64,000 nt of DNA. Origin: Intestinibaculum porci. Its GTDB lineage: Bacteria > Bacillota_I > Bacilli_A > Erysipelotrichales > Coprobacillaceae. Position 1 is the stretch's first letter, and every line of letters begins with the position of its first letter. Below, in pieces: positions 35,544 through 43,879 of the stretch. The translations under genes and the position numbers were made by a program. Location of the stretch: positions 2,852,001-2,916,000 of the forward strand of contig NZ_AP019309.1 of the NCBI RefSeq assembly GCF_003925875.1, read 5' to 3'. Under the pieces are notes generated by a model. The model did no database searches, had not been told where the DNA came from, and saw only the letters and a list, made by a program, of their open reading frames with translations.

Positions 35544-35561
35544 TGTCATCACCTCACTATC

Positions 35562-35590
35562 ATCATAGCGAAAAATTGTCTTGTTGACAA
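35562..35590 (-). promoter_or_regulatory. Promoter of the thioredoxin-like gene
   Basis: -35 TTGTCA (35585-35590), 17-bp spacer, -10 TATGAT (35562-35567) on the minus strand. Confidence 0.65.
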
Positions 35591-35616
35591 TTAATATGCC
35601 CGTTAGGCAAAAAGAA

Positions 35617-35808
35617 AAGCCCCTCATTATGAGAGGCGCGCTTTATAGTTCTACCTACAAAACTTCCTAGGCATTCATCTCCCTGTTATGTACAGGTGGG
35701 TACCTTGTGGCTGATCTTAGGATCCCCACTCATGGTGGGCTTTCAACACCATCAGTCGACAATCAGGTTCCCTTATATGGTTTGTAGGAAATACATTTTT
35801 CCTAGGCA
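35617..35808 (-). ncRNA. Structured RNA, probably 6S RNA
   Basis: About 190 nt, with a promoter at its 5' end (-10 TATAAT at 35814-35819) and an intrinsic terminator at its 3' end (stem 35619-35637, then TTTTCTTTTT). Near the ends CCTACAAA (35781-35788) pairs with TTTGTAGG (35654-35661), enclosing a large bubble and several inner hairpins (CCCAC/GTGGG, CCTGT/ACAGG). Length, closing stem, central bubble and stand-alone transcription fit 6S RNA, the decoy of sigma-70 RNA polymerase. TTCCTAGGCA occurs in both arms. No ORF is present. Family assignment is inference. Confidence 0.6.
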
Positions 35809-35825
35809 CCTAGATTATAACATAA

Positions 35826-37187
35826 TTATTTAAGACTGGTAAAGTCCTTTTCATCATCTAAGGGTAAGTGGAAGACTTTGTGATAGTAAACAAGCAGAAT
35901 AATGGCGCATATTCCCCAGGTTATTGGCCAGCCGGCAAAGACCACATTAAGCGCATGATCAAAGTGGGTCACGATCGCTAAATAAATCTGTCGTAAAAAA
36001 ACATAGCAGAAAATCAGGATGGTCATGGGGACAAAGGATTTTCCGACGCCGCGTAAAACCCCTGACATGATATTCGTGAAAGGTATGATCAGGTAACCTA
36101 TCAAGAAGACTTTAGCCATAATATAACCATCCTGAATAACCTGCTGATCATGCGTAAAAAGCCGTAAAAGATCTTTCCCAAAAAGTAAGATCATACCAAC
36201 AAAGATCAGTGAAATGATTTCGTTGAAGGCAATTGTCAGATACATCCCTTTATAAATACGATCATACTTTCTCGCACCATAGTTTTGACCAGTAAAAGTG
36301 GTTATAGCCATTGCAAGTGACTGTACTGGTAAAATGATGAAACCATCAATCTTCGTATAGGTCGTATAGCCGGCAACGGCGGCGGTGCCAAAATGATTGA
36401 TATAGCTCATGACATAGACATTCGAGAAAGAAATGACACTCTGCTGAAGCGCAGCGGGAATGCCGATACGAATGACGCGAGAGAGGATGGGACTTTCTAT
36501 TCGAAGTTTACGGACATCAAGGCGATAGCTTGCTGGTGTTGTACATAACTGGATCATCACCAATAGTGCACTCACCCCCTGGGCTATGAGCGTGGCATAA
36601 GCAGCGCCAGCGACGCCTAAATGTAAGACACAGACAAAGTAAAGATCTAATACCACATTAACTAAGGAAGAGGCAATCAGATCATAAAGCGGACGTTTGG
36701 AATCTCCGACCGCGCGCTGAATGCCGGCGCCAATATTATAAATAAGCATAAAGCTGATCCCCCAGAAATAAATCTTTAAATAGGTTGTGGCCATAGGCAT
36801 AATAGCGGCGGGCGATTTAATAAAACGGAGAATCGGGACACAGGAAACGAGCCCGATAAAAGTAAAAACAATACACAAAAGTAAAGTTAAGGCCATTGAG
36901 GTATGCACCGACAAAGAGAGACGGCGCTCATCATGGGCACCATAAAATTGTGAAACGACGACGCCTGCCCCCGTTGCTAGCCCCATAAAGAAACCAACGA
37001 TGACATTAATAATCGGCGTCGACTGGCCTACGGCCGCTAAAGCGGTGGAAGAGACATAGTTTCCCACCACATAGCTATCCACAGTGTTATAAAGCTGTTG
37101 GAAAAGATTGCCAATTAATAAGGGCATACTGAAATATAATATACTTTTAAAAACCTTGCCTTGTATCAGGTCTCTGCTGCGATCCAT
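35826..37187 (-). CDS. MATE family efflux transporter
   Basis: 453 aa, about twelve membrane helices, the usual MATE length. It begins SRDLIQGKVFKSILYFSMPLLIGNLFQQLYN region typical of MATE proteins, with a second half that repeats the design (IRIGIPAALQQSVISFSNVYV). MATE pumps expel drugs or metabolites using a sodium or proton gradient. The 3' end overlaps the -35 region of the 6S-like RNA. Confidence 0.94.
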   Translation of the reverse strand: MDRSRDLIQGKVFKSILYFSMPLLIGNLFQQLYNTVDSYVVGNYVSSTALAAVGQSTPIINVIVGFFMGLATGAGVVVSQFYGAHDERRLSLSVHTSMALTLLLCIVFTFIGLVSCVPILRFIKSPAAIMPMATTYLKIYFWGISFMLIYNIGAGIQRAVGDSKRPLYDLIASSLVNVVLDLYFVCVLHLGVAGAAYATLIAQGVSALLVMIQLCTTPASYRLDVRKLRIESPILSRVIRIGIPAALQQSVISFSNVYVMSYINHFGTAAVAGYTTYTKIDGFIILPVQSLAMAITTFTGQNYGARKYDRIYKGMYLTIAFNEIISLIFVGMILLFGKDLLRLFTHDQQVIQDGYIMAKVFLIGYLIIPFTNIMSGVLRGVGKSFVPMTILIFCYVFLRQIYLAIVTHFDHALNVVFAGWPITWGICAIILLVYYHKVFHLPLDDEKDFTSLK

Positions 37188-37300
37188 AAAAAAACGCTCC
37201 TTTTTTCTTAACCTAACCGATTCTCATCTTTTAATCAAGTCTTTTCCTTTATTCAGCTGATTATTTCTTATATAATACGATTAACGGAGGATGTATTTTT

Positions 37301-37852
37301 ATGCGCTATATTGCTTTTGATGTGGAAACCCCTAACCATTATAATGACCGCATGAGTTCCATTGGGATCGCGGTTATTGAAGGAGATAGAATTATTGATA
37401 CCTACAGTTCCTTAATCAATCCAGAAACCTTTTTCATGCAGTTTAATATTGATTTGACGGGTTTAAATACGTCTGTTGTTAGAAATGCCCCTAACTTTAA
37501 AGAGTTATGGCCAACGATTGCCCCGATTATGAAAAGCGGCGTCTTAGTCGCTCATAATGCTTCTTTTGATTTAAAAGTACTCTCTTACTGTCTCAATGCT
37601 TATAAAATTCCTCATCAGACGTTAGTACCTTATATTGATACCGTCAATTTAGGTCGTCATGTCCATCCCGATTTTTCAAATCATAAACTCAATACCATGG
37701 CGAGTCGCTTAAATCTCTCTTTAAATCACCACCGCGCGGATAGTGATGCGATTGTCTGCGGCGAAATTCTTATTGATGCGATGCATCATGGCATCAACCT
37801 TGAAGAATTTACCAGAGATTATATTTTAGATGCCCGCAAGACAAAAAAATAA
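37301..37852 (+). CDS. DnaQ-like 3'-5' exonuclease
   Basis: 183 aa with the DEDDh exonuclease motifs: FDVETPN (ExoI, Asp7 and Glu9), HNASFDLKVL (ExoII) and HRADSDA (ExoIII with the catalytic His). It resembles the epsilon/PolC proofreading and RNase T group and is a stand-alone nuclease with no polymerase domain. A TTTATT/TATAAT promoter with a 17-bp spacer (37248-37276) and an ACGGAGGATG site precede it. It converges on the hsp20 operon. Confidence 0.9.
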   Translation: MRYIAFDVETPNHYNDRMSSIGIAVIEGDRIIDTYSSLINPETFFMQFNIDLTGLNTSVVRNAPNFKELWPTIAPIMKSGVLVAHNASFDLKVLSYCLNAYKIPHQTLVPYIDTVNLGRHVHPDFSNHKLNTMASRLNLSLNHHRADSDAIVCGEILIDAMHHGINLEEFTRDYILDARKTKK

Positions 37853-37873
37853 TGTCTCGTGAGAGACATTATT
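37843..37873 (-). terminator. Terminator of the hsp20 operon
   Basis: Ten-bp stem ATAATGTCTC/GAGACATTAT with a 4-nt loop and seven T on the minus strand; the stem also separates the convergent exonuclease gene. Confidence 0.8.
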
Positions 37874-38246
37874 CAATCGCAATATGTGATTTGTTTTCAA
37901 CCTGTTTGGTTGCTTTTGGTAAGGTGATATGTAATTCACCATTATCGTATTTTGCTTTAACATCTTTTTCAGTTACGCCATTACCAACGTAGAAGCTACG
38001 CGACATACGGCCATGATAACGTTCCTGACGAATGAGATGACCTTTCTTATCCTTCTCTTCATCATTCTTCTTGTTATCAGCGGTAATTGTTAAATAACCA
38101 TTCGTTAAGTCAAGTTTAATGTCATCTTTATTGAAGCCTGGCATTGATACATTCATTTCATAATCCTTATCTGTTTCCTTGACATCGCAAAGTAAAGCAT
38201 TACTATTTCTTTCATCAAATAAATCATCAAATAAATCAAACATCAT
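37869..38246 (-). CDS. Hsp20/alpha-crystallin small heat-shock protein (third of three)
   Basis: 125 aa with an alpha-crystallin domain: MNVSMPGFNKDDIKLDL, LTITADNKK, IRQERYHGRMSRSFYVG and GELHITLPK. The C-terminal I-x-I type tail is SHIAIE. Small heat-shock proteins form oligomers that hold unfolding proteins without ATP. It is closest to the first gene of the trio (38673), sharing most of the sequence, and lies 16 bp after the middle gene. Confidence 0.94.
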   Translation of the reverse strand: MMFDLFDDLFDERNSNALLCDVKETDKDYEMNVSMPGFNKDDIKLDLTNGYLTITADNKKNDEEKDKKGHLIRQERYHGRMSRSFYVGNGVTEKDVKAKYDNGELHITLPKATKQVENKSHIAIE

Positions 38247-38262
38247 ACTTACCCTCTTTCAA

Positions 38263-38661
38263 TTACTCTATAGCGATATAGTTTCTGTTATCAATAACCT
38301 GATCATTTTTCGGCAATGTGATATGTAATTCGCCCTGATCGTAAGAAGCCTTAATGGCATCACGATCAATGCCTTCACCAACATAGAAGCTGCGCCCCAT
38401 CTTGCCGAAGCTGCGTTCCTGACGAATCACATAACCGTCTTCATCCGTTTCATCATAATCCTGATGGCTTTCAGCCGCAACATTGAGATAACCATCCGTA
38501 TAATCGATATGAATATTATCTTTATCACAGCCTGGCATGGCCATCGTTAATTCATAATCATCAGGATGTTCGACAACATCACATGCCATCATATCATGCG
38601 TGTTATCAAACATGACATCATCAAACATCTCATTTAAACTAGGTAAAAATCTCATCATCAA
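38263..38661 (-). CDS. Hsp20/alpha-crystallin small heat-shock protein (second of three)
   Basis: 132 aa. Same alpha-crystallin domain (LTMAMPGCDKDNIHIDY, IRQERSFGKMGRSFYVG, GELHITLPK) but clearly more diverged than its two neighbours, with a different N-terminus (MMMRFLPSLNEMFDDVMF). It is 11 bp downstream of the first hsp20 gene. Mixed oligomers of the three proteins are possible. Confidence 0.94.
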   Translation of the reverse strand: MMMRFLPSLNEMFDDVMFDNTHDMMACDVVEHPDDYELTMAMPGCDKDNIHIDYTDGYLNVAAESHQDYDETDEDGYVIRQERSFGKMGRSFYVGEGIDRDAIKASYDQGELHITLPKNDQVIDNRNYIAIE

Positions 38662-38672
38662 GACCTTCTTCC

Positions 38673-39059
38673 TTATTCAATTGCGATATGTGCTTTATTT
38701 TCAACCTGTTTTGTAGCTTTTGGTAAGGTGATATGTAATTCACCATTATCATATTTTGCTTTAACATCTTCACTCGTCAAATCATCACCAACATAGAAAC
38801 TTCTTGAAAGGGCTCCATGGTAACGTTCCTGACGGATCAAATGGCCTTCTTTATCTTTTTCGTCATGATCTTTGTGACTAGAAGCACTAATTGTCAGATA
38901 ACCGTTGGTTAAATCCAGCTTAATGTCATCTTTGTTGTAGCCCGGCATAGAAATATTCATTTCATAATTCTTGTCGTCTTCTTTCACATCACATAACAAC
39001 GTATCATTTTTTGGTTCTACAAAAGAATCATCAAAGAAATCATCGAACATATTAAACAT
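38673..39059 (-). CDS. Hsp20/alpha-crystallin small heat-shock protein (first of three)
   Basis: 128 aa, first gene of a three-gene operon of small heat-shock proteins. Alpha-crystallin domain motifs are MNISMPGYNKDDIKLDL, IRQERYHGALSRSFYVG and GELHITLPK. A CIRCE operator overlaps its promoter, so it is expected to be repressed by HrcA at normal temperature. The AAAGAGGGTAACAATT leader places the start. Confidence 0.94.
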   Translation of the reverse strand: MFNMFDDFFDDSFVEPKNDTLLCDVKEDDKNYEMNISMPGYNKDDIKLDLTNGYLTISASSHKDHDEKDKEGHLIRQERYHGALSRSFYVGDDLTSEDVKAKYDNGELHITLPKATKQVENKAHIAIE

Positions 39060-39123
39060 AATTGTTACCCTCTTTCTAATACTATTCTTTTATCTTCGTA
39101 ATCTCTTTTCTGATTACACCTTC

Positions 39124-39165
39124 ATTATAGTATTCTTTTTGGCACTGTCAAGTAATGAGTGCTAA
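39124..39165 (-). promoter_or_regulatory. Promoter with CIRCE operator for the hsp20 operon
   Basis: On the minus strand, -35 TTGACA (39146-39151), 16-bp spacer, -10 TATAAT (39124-39129). Overlapping the -35 is an inverted repeat GAGTGCTAA (39157-39165) and TTGGCACTG (39139-39147) with a 9-bp spacer. This matches CIRCE (TTAGCACTC-N9-GAGTGCTAA) with two changes in one arm, the binding site of the HrcA repressor. Confidence 0.85.
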
Positions 39166-39172
39166 TTCTTTT

Positions 39173-39203
39173 AAAAAAATAACATCGGGATGATCCCGAT
39201 GTT
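39173..39203 (-). terminator. Terminator after tex
   Basis: Perfect 10-bp stem AACATCGGGA/TCCCGATGTT with a 3-nt loop and a T tract on the minus strand. Confidence 0.85.
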
Positions 39204-41349
39204 ACATTTCTACCATTGTTAAAGAAACACGCTGCTTCTTGACATCTGCATCTAAAACCCAGACATCAACAACATCACCAACAGCGACAACATCTAATGG
39301 ATGTTTAATACGCTTTTTGGACATTTTAGAGATATGCACTAAACCATCTTCATGCAGACCAATATCCACAAAAGCGCCAAAGTCGACAACGTTACGGACG
39401 GTCCCCTGCAGTTTCATGCCTGGTTTTAAGTCTTCGATTGTTAAGACGTTAGATTTCAAAACCGGCGCCGCATAGTCATCACGAGGGGTACGCTGTGGGG
39501 AAATAAAGGCGGACACTAAGTCTTCCACAAGATAATGATCTAAGGCGAGATCCTCACATGCTTTTTGGATATTAAAATCCGCTAAGGCTTCCGCCATCTT
39601 CTTCGTGCCCAGCTCAGCTTTTGTTAAACCGATATAATCTAACAGCTTCGCCGCATCCTGATAGTTATCGGGATGGATGGATGTTTCATCAAAGATATTA
39701 TGGCCATTGATGATACGTAAGAAACCAACTGACTGTTCATAAGATTTCGGACCTAATTTAGAGACCTGCATAATTTCTTCACGGGATGTGAAAGCGCCAT
39801 GTTCTTCGCGGTAAGCGACGATATTTTTCGCAGTTGTTTTTGATAAGCCAGAAACATACTGCAGTAATGATGGAGAAGCGGTATTAATATTGACCCCTAC
39901 CTGGTTGACCACTTTTTCAACTACGAAGTCTAACTGTTCACCCAATTTCTTCTGGTTCATATCATGCTGATACTGACCGACAGAAATCGCTTTCGGTTCG
40001 ATCTTCACCAATTCTGCTAACGGATCCTGAAGGCGCCGGCCAATCGATACGGCTGAACGTTCCTCAACCTGGAAATCCGGGAATTCTTCCTTCGCTAATG
40101 GCGATGCAGAATAAACCGAAGCTCCGGCTTCAGAGACAATAACATACTTCACATCTAAGTGATGGTTCTTGATCAGTTTCGCCACAAAAGCTTCTGATTC
40201 ACGCGAAGCTGTCCCATTGCCGATGGCAATCAAAGAGACATGGTAACGCGTAATCAGCTGTAACAGTTTCTTTTCATCTTCAGCGTAGCTCTTTTTAGGA
40301 ATCGTAATAAACACTTTATCCTTGGCGAGGAATTTGCCGGTTGGATCCATGACCGCTAACTTACAGCCAGTTCTAAAAGCTGGGTCTAACCCTAAAACGA
40401 CCTGTCCTTTCATTGGCGGCTGCATTAATAAGTGTTCTAAGTTCACACTAAACACCTGCAGTGAAGCATCTTCGGCTTTTTCTGTTAAATCACTGCGGAT
40501 TTCTCGTTCAATCGAAGGAGCGATTAAACGTTTATAAGCATCTAAAGTCGCATTACGGATGAATTCATCTGCAATCGTCTGCTTATTTCCCATCAAACCT
40601 CTTAGAATATAGCCTAAGATAAAGCTTTCATCATAGTCAAAAGACACACTGATGACCTTTTCTTTTTCCGCTCGGTTAATCGCTAAGACACGGTGATTGG
40701 CAATCCGTTTCACACTTTCGCTGTAATCATAATATTTTTCATATGTATGCTTTTCATCTTTCGCATTTTTCTTTACTTTCGTCACAATCTTGCCATAATT
40801 AAGAATTTCTTCTTTGGCGCGCTGACGATATTTCGCACTGTCCGCAATATCTTCCGCAATAATATCACTGGCTCCCGCTAAGGCATCTTCAATCGTTGGC
40901 ACCTCTTCATTCAAATAAGGTGTCGCCAGCAGCTTTAAATCCCCGTGTCTTGGTAATTTCATAATAGCCTGAGCTAAAGGCTCTAAGCCTTTGGCTTTCG
41001 CCATCGTCGCACGCGTCTTTTTCTTTTCCTTATAAGGACGATAGTAATCTTCTACTTCCGACAGTTTTTCTGCCTTCATGATATCGGCTTTGAGCTGCGC
41101 TGTCATCATGCCCTTTTCGTCAATCAGACGAATAACATCTTCCTTACGTTTTAAAAGGTTGACACTGTATTCATAGACCTGTGAAATTTCACGGATCTGA
41201 TCTTCGTTTAGACCGCCTGTTTTCTCTTTACGATAACGGGCAATGAAAGGTACAGTAGCCCCTTCTTCTAATAAGCTTAATACGTTTTCCACCTGCGTTA
41301 CTTTGATTTTTAATAACGCGGCGGTCTGTTTAATAATATCCTGGTTCAT
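39202..41349 (-). CDS. tex: Tex family RNA-binding protein (S1 domain)
   Basis: 715 aa from the ATG at 41349, which has AGGAGG 5 bases upstream; the frame continues 7 codons further without a site. Order of domains: N-terminal helical region (VPFIARYRKEKTGGL), YqgF/RuvC-like domain (VVLGLDPAFRTGCKLAVMD), helix-hairpin-helix (LLQYVSGLSKTTAKNIVAYR) and a C-terminal S1 domain (MKLQGTVRNVVDFGAFVDIG). Tex proteins bind nucleic acids and affect transcription; the exact role is unclear. Confidence 0.94.
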   Translation of the reverse strand: MNQDIIKQTAALLKIKVTQVENVLSLLEEGATVPFIARYRKEKTGGLNEDQIREISQVYEYSVNLLKRKEDVIRLIDEKGMMTAQLKADIMKAEKLSEVEDYYRPYKEKKKTRATMAKAKGLEPLAQAIMKLPRHGDLKLLATPYLNEEVPTIEDALAGASDIIAEDIADSAKYRQRAKEEILNYGKIVTKVKKNAKDEKHTYEKYYDYSESVKRIANHRVLAINRAEKEKVISVSFDYDESFILGYILRGLMGNKQTIADEFIRNATLDAYKRLIAPSIEREIRSDLTEKAEDASLQVFSVNLEHLLMQPPMKGQVVLGLDPAFRTGCKLAVMDPTGKFLAKDKVFITIPKKSYAEDEKKLLQLITRYHVSLIAIGNGTASRESEAFVAKLIKNHHLDVKYVIVSEAGASVYSASPLAKEEFPDFQVEERSAVSIGRRLQDPLAELVKIEPKAISVGQYQHDMNQKKLGEQLDFVVEKVVNQVGVNINTASPSLLQYVSGLSKTTAKNIVAYREEHGAFTSREEIMQVSKLGPKSYEQSVGFLRIINGHNIFDETSIHPDNYQDAAKLLDYIGLTKAELGTKKMAEALADFNIQKACEDLALDHYLVEDLVSAFISPQRTPRDDYAAPVLKSNVLTIEDLKPGMKLQGTVRNVVDFGAFVDIGLHEDGLVHISKMSKKRIKHPLDVVAVGDVVDVWVLDADVKKQRVSLTMVEM

Positions 41350-41481
41350 AAAAGCCTCCTGTCGTGTCATTATATCCTATTTGCCGGATCGTTTGAAGGG
41401 GTTTTCGGTTTTGTAAGGAAATGATGAATCGCTTTGTAAAAGATGTTATAATGTGCCTATTCAAATACGAGGAGGCTTCTT

Positions 41482-42627
41482 ATGAAAATTCGCAAAGAAT
41501 GGCTGAAACAGCGCTGGGTGCCTTATACGATTGCGACCTGCAGCGCGGTTTTGCTCTATTTGTTTTTTACCAATCTCAATCACATAAACAGTGGTATTGG
41601 GGCGTTTTTTTCTTATCTTTCCCCGGTGATTTACGGTATTATTATCGCTTATGTCATCAATCCGTTAGTGGAAACCTTTGAGGAGCATGTCTTTTACAAA
41701 GTCAAAAAATACTCTCATCGGCGTCTCTATGCGGTGATTGCCTCGACAATCGTCCTGATCATTTTCTTCATTATTTTATTAGTAGCCCTGATCCCCCAGA
41801 TCGCCGATAGTGTCATGAATCTGATCACTAACTTTAAAACCTATGCGACCGGTCTCCAGGATCTCATCACCCAGGCATCCCAAAGCTTAGGCAATTCTAA
41901 TATTAATGTCTCATCGATCGCCAATGCCGGCAATAATGCGTTAAATAGTCTCACCAAAATGATCACTGGTCATACCGGTAATATTATTTCGACATCTTTT
42001 AACATCGGCACAGGAATCTTTAACGGGGTGATCTCCTGCATCCTTGCCTTATACTTTTTATTAGATGCCCGACGAATCCAGAACAACTTACGTAAGATCT
42101 TCAAAGGCATCATGGATATTCATGTCTATCATAAAGCGACCAGCTTCTGGCGTCGCTGTAATCGCATCCTTATTCGCTATATTATTTTCGATTTACTCGA
42201 TGGTCTGATTGTCGGCGTTTTGAACTTTATTTTCTTCTTAATTGTCGGCTGGCCATATAGCGTGTTGATTTCTGTCGTGGTCGGTGTCACGAACCTGGCC
42301 CCTACCTTTGGCCCGATTGTCGGCTGTGTCATTGGCGCCTTCATCTTAGTTTTGATCAACCCTTGGTATGCCTTATGGTTTATCCTCTTTACCATCGCCT
42401 TGCAGACTTTGGATGGCTACTTCATCAAGCCAAAACTCTTTGGCGATTCCTTAGGCGTACCGGCCATCTGGGTATTAGTTTTCATCATTGTCGGCGGGCG
42501 AATGTTTGGTGTCTGGGGCATCATGTTAGCGATCCCTTGCGCCGCTATTATCAATTATATTTATGAAGATGTCTTCCTCCAGCGGATGGAGAAACGCGCT
42601 TCTTTAAATGCGAAAACACCTCACTAA
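41482..42627 (+). CDS. AI-2E family membrane transporter
   Basis: 381 aa with about seven to eight membrane helices and the family's C-terminal half: LDGLIVGVLNFIFFLIVGWPY, GVTNLAPTFGPIVGC, GDSLGVPAIWVLVFIIVGG. Members (YdiK/PerM type) export varied substrates; a role in autoinducer-2 export is reported for only some, so substrate is open. Start at the ATG with GAGGAGG upstream. A TATAAT box at about 41448 precedes it. Convergent with the next gene. Confidence 0.9.
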   Translation: MKIRKEWLKQRWVPYTIATCSAVLLYLFFTNLNHINSGIGAFFSYLSPVIYGIIIAYVINPLVETFEEHVFYKVKKYSHRRLYAVIASTIVLIIFFIILLVALIPQIADSVMNLITNFKTYATGLQDLITQASQSLGNSNINVSSIANAGNNALNSLTKMITGHTGNIISTSFNIGTGIFNGVISCILALYFLLDARRIQNNLRKIFKGIMDIHVYHKATSFWRRCNRILIRYIIFDLLDGLIVGVLNFIFFLIVGWPYSVLISVVVGVTNLAPTFGPIVGCVIGAFILVLINPWYALWFILFTIALQTLDGYFIKPKLFGDSLGVPAIWVLVFIIVGGRMFGVWGIMLAIPCAAIINYIYEDVFLQRMEKRASLNAKTPH

Positions 42628-42638
42628 GAGGTGTTTTT
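42613..42638. terminator. Bidirectional terminator between convergent genes
   Basis: Ten-bp stem AAAACACCTC/GAGGTGTTTT; T residues follow on plus, A-tract before it serves the minus strand. It spans the stops of both genes. Confidence 0.8.
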
Positions 42639-43455
42639 AAGTACCGGCATTATTCATTTCTAAGCGTGCCCGCTTCGCGCAGGCCAGATCCCCGCCATAT
42701 TTGATCAGATAGACTTTTGAGGCTAAAGCCAAATCCGGACGATTAAGCTGACGGTAAATAATCGCTAACATATCATGGGCATGCACCTTTGTGAGCTGAT
42801 GAGGGGAGGCTTCAAGAAGGTCTAAATAAAAATCTAACACCTCATCAGCCTTTCCTTCTAACAGTTTGATCCATGCTTCCTTATCTTCATATAAGGGATT
42901 ATGAAAAGCTTTGATCTGACGCGAAAGGGCCGGATCATTCAAAGTTTGTTTATACATCACCATGACTTTTTTCGCAGCTTCCAGATCGCGCATATGTAAA
43001 TAGTAAGTGACCATATTATCGAAGTAGACAATCTTATTGGTATTAGCTGTATGCATGGCGAAATAGGCAGTCAATTCATCTAAGATCGCTTTGGCCTGGG
43101 CATCTTCCCCGATTTCTAAATAGCCGGTAGACATATTTAAGAGAATCCGCCGCTGACGTCGTTTCTCTTTATTTTGTGAAAGCAGGATTTCATAAAAATG
43201 CAAATAGTCCTGCAAACGACATTCATCCATGCGTAAGCGCGTCGCTGCCATAAAGCGTTCGCTACCTCGTCTTTCGACCATCGTCCGGCGAAAGATCGTC
43301 CATAAAAGCATATAGGATAAGGCAATTAATACACATGCCGCAACGGGGACAAATAACAGGCGCATAATAATGTAAGCGACGCATCCGACGACCACGCCGC
43401 CAAGCAGTGAGGAAACGATAAAATGGATGCGTAAATCTTTAAAATACAAGAACAT
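42637..43455 (-). CDS. Membrane-anchored helical-repeat protein, unknown
   Basis: 272 aa. Two closely spaced membrane helices (about 12-55) are followed by a cytosolic helical domain with TPR-like pairs (LLNMSTGYLEIGEDAQAKAIL, NMVTYYLHMRDLEAAKKV, HDMLAIIYRQLNRPDLAL). The AGGTGGG site sets the start. It stands alone between the AI-2E gene and the VOC gene. No known family recognised. Confidence 0.7.
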   Translation of the reverse strand: MFLYFKDLRIHFIVSSLLGGVVVGCVAYIIMRLLFVPVAACVLIALSYMLLWTIFRRTMVERRGSERFMAATRLRMDECRLQDYLHFYEILLSQNKEKRRQRRILLNMSTGYLEIGEDAQAKAILDELTAYFAMHTANTNKIVYFDNMVTYYLHMRDLEAAKKVMVMYKQTLNDPALSRQIKAFHNPLYEDKEAWIKLLEGKADEVLDFYLDLLEASPHQLTKVHAHDMLAIIYRQLNRPDLALASKVYLIKYGGDLACAKRARLEMNNAGT

Positions 43456-43497
43456 AAACCCACCTCAGGAAAAATGTTACCATGGAAAAGAGAATTT

Positions 43498-43521
43498 GAA
43501 AAGAGCGGACAAACCGCTCTT
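43498..43521 (-). terminator. Terminator after the VOC gene
   Basis: Stem AAGAGCGG/CCGCTCTT with a 5-nt loop and a TTTTC run on the minus strand. Confidence 0.7.
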
Positions 43522-43879
43522 AAGGAATAATTTCAATCCAGTAACCATCGGGATCAACGATAAAGTAAATCCCCATTTTAGGATTTTCAAATTCAATGAT
43601 GCCCATTTCCTGGTGTTTTTTATGAGCCGCTTCAAAATCATCGGTCTTCAGGGCTAAGTGGTATTCCTGTTCCCCAAGATCATAAGCTTCATGACGATCT
43701 TTCAGATATGTAAGCTCTAAACGAAAGTTCGTCTGATGGTCACCTAAATAAACGATTGTGAATTCATCATTGTCTTTAATATCACCGACAATATCAAGAT
43801 CTAAAGCTTCTTTATAAAACTTTAAAGAACGCTGTAAATCTAAAACGTTAAAATTAAAATGATTATATGCAAATTTCAT
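43520..43879 (-). CDS. VOC superfamily protein (glyoxalase I-like)
   Basis: 119 aa. Four putative metal ligands are in place: His7 (YNHFNF), Glu in LELTYL, His in YHLALK and the C-terminal Glu (WIEIIP). This is the usual set for lactoylglutathione lyase-type enzymes. Its ATG overlaps the stop of the hybrid kinase gene (ATGA), so it is translated with it. Glyoxalase activity needs a thiol cofactor not evident here; another VOC activity is possible. Confidence 0.88.
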   Translation of the reverse strand: MKFAYNHFNFNVLDLQRSLKFYKEALDLDIVGDIKDNDEFTIVYLGDHQTNFRLELTYLKDRHEAYDLGEQEYHLALKTDDFEAAHKKHQEMGIIEFENPKMGIYFIVDPDGYWIEIIP

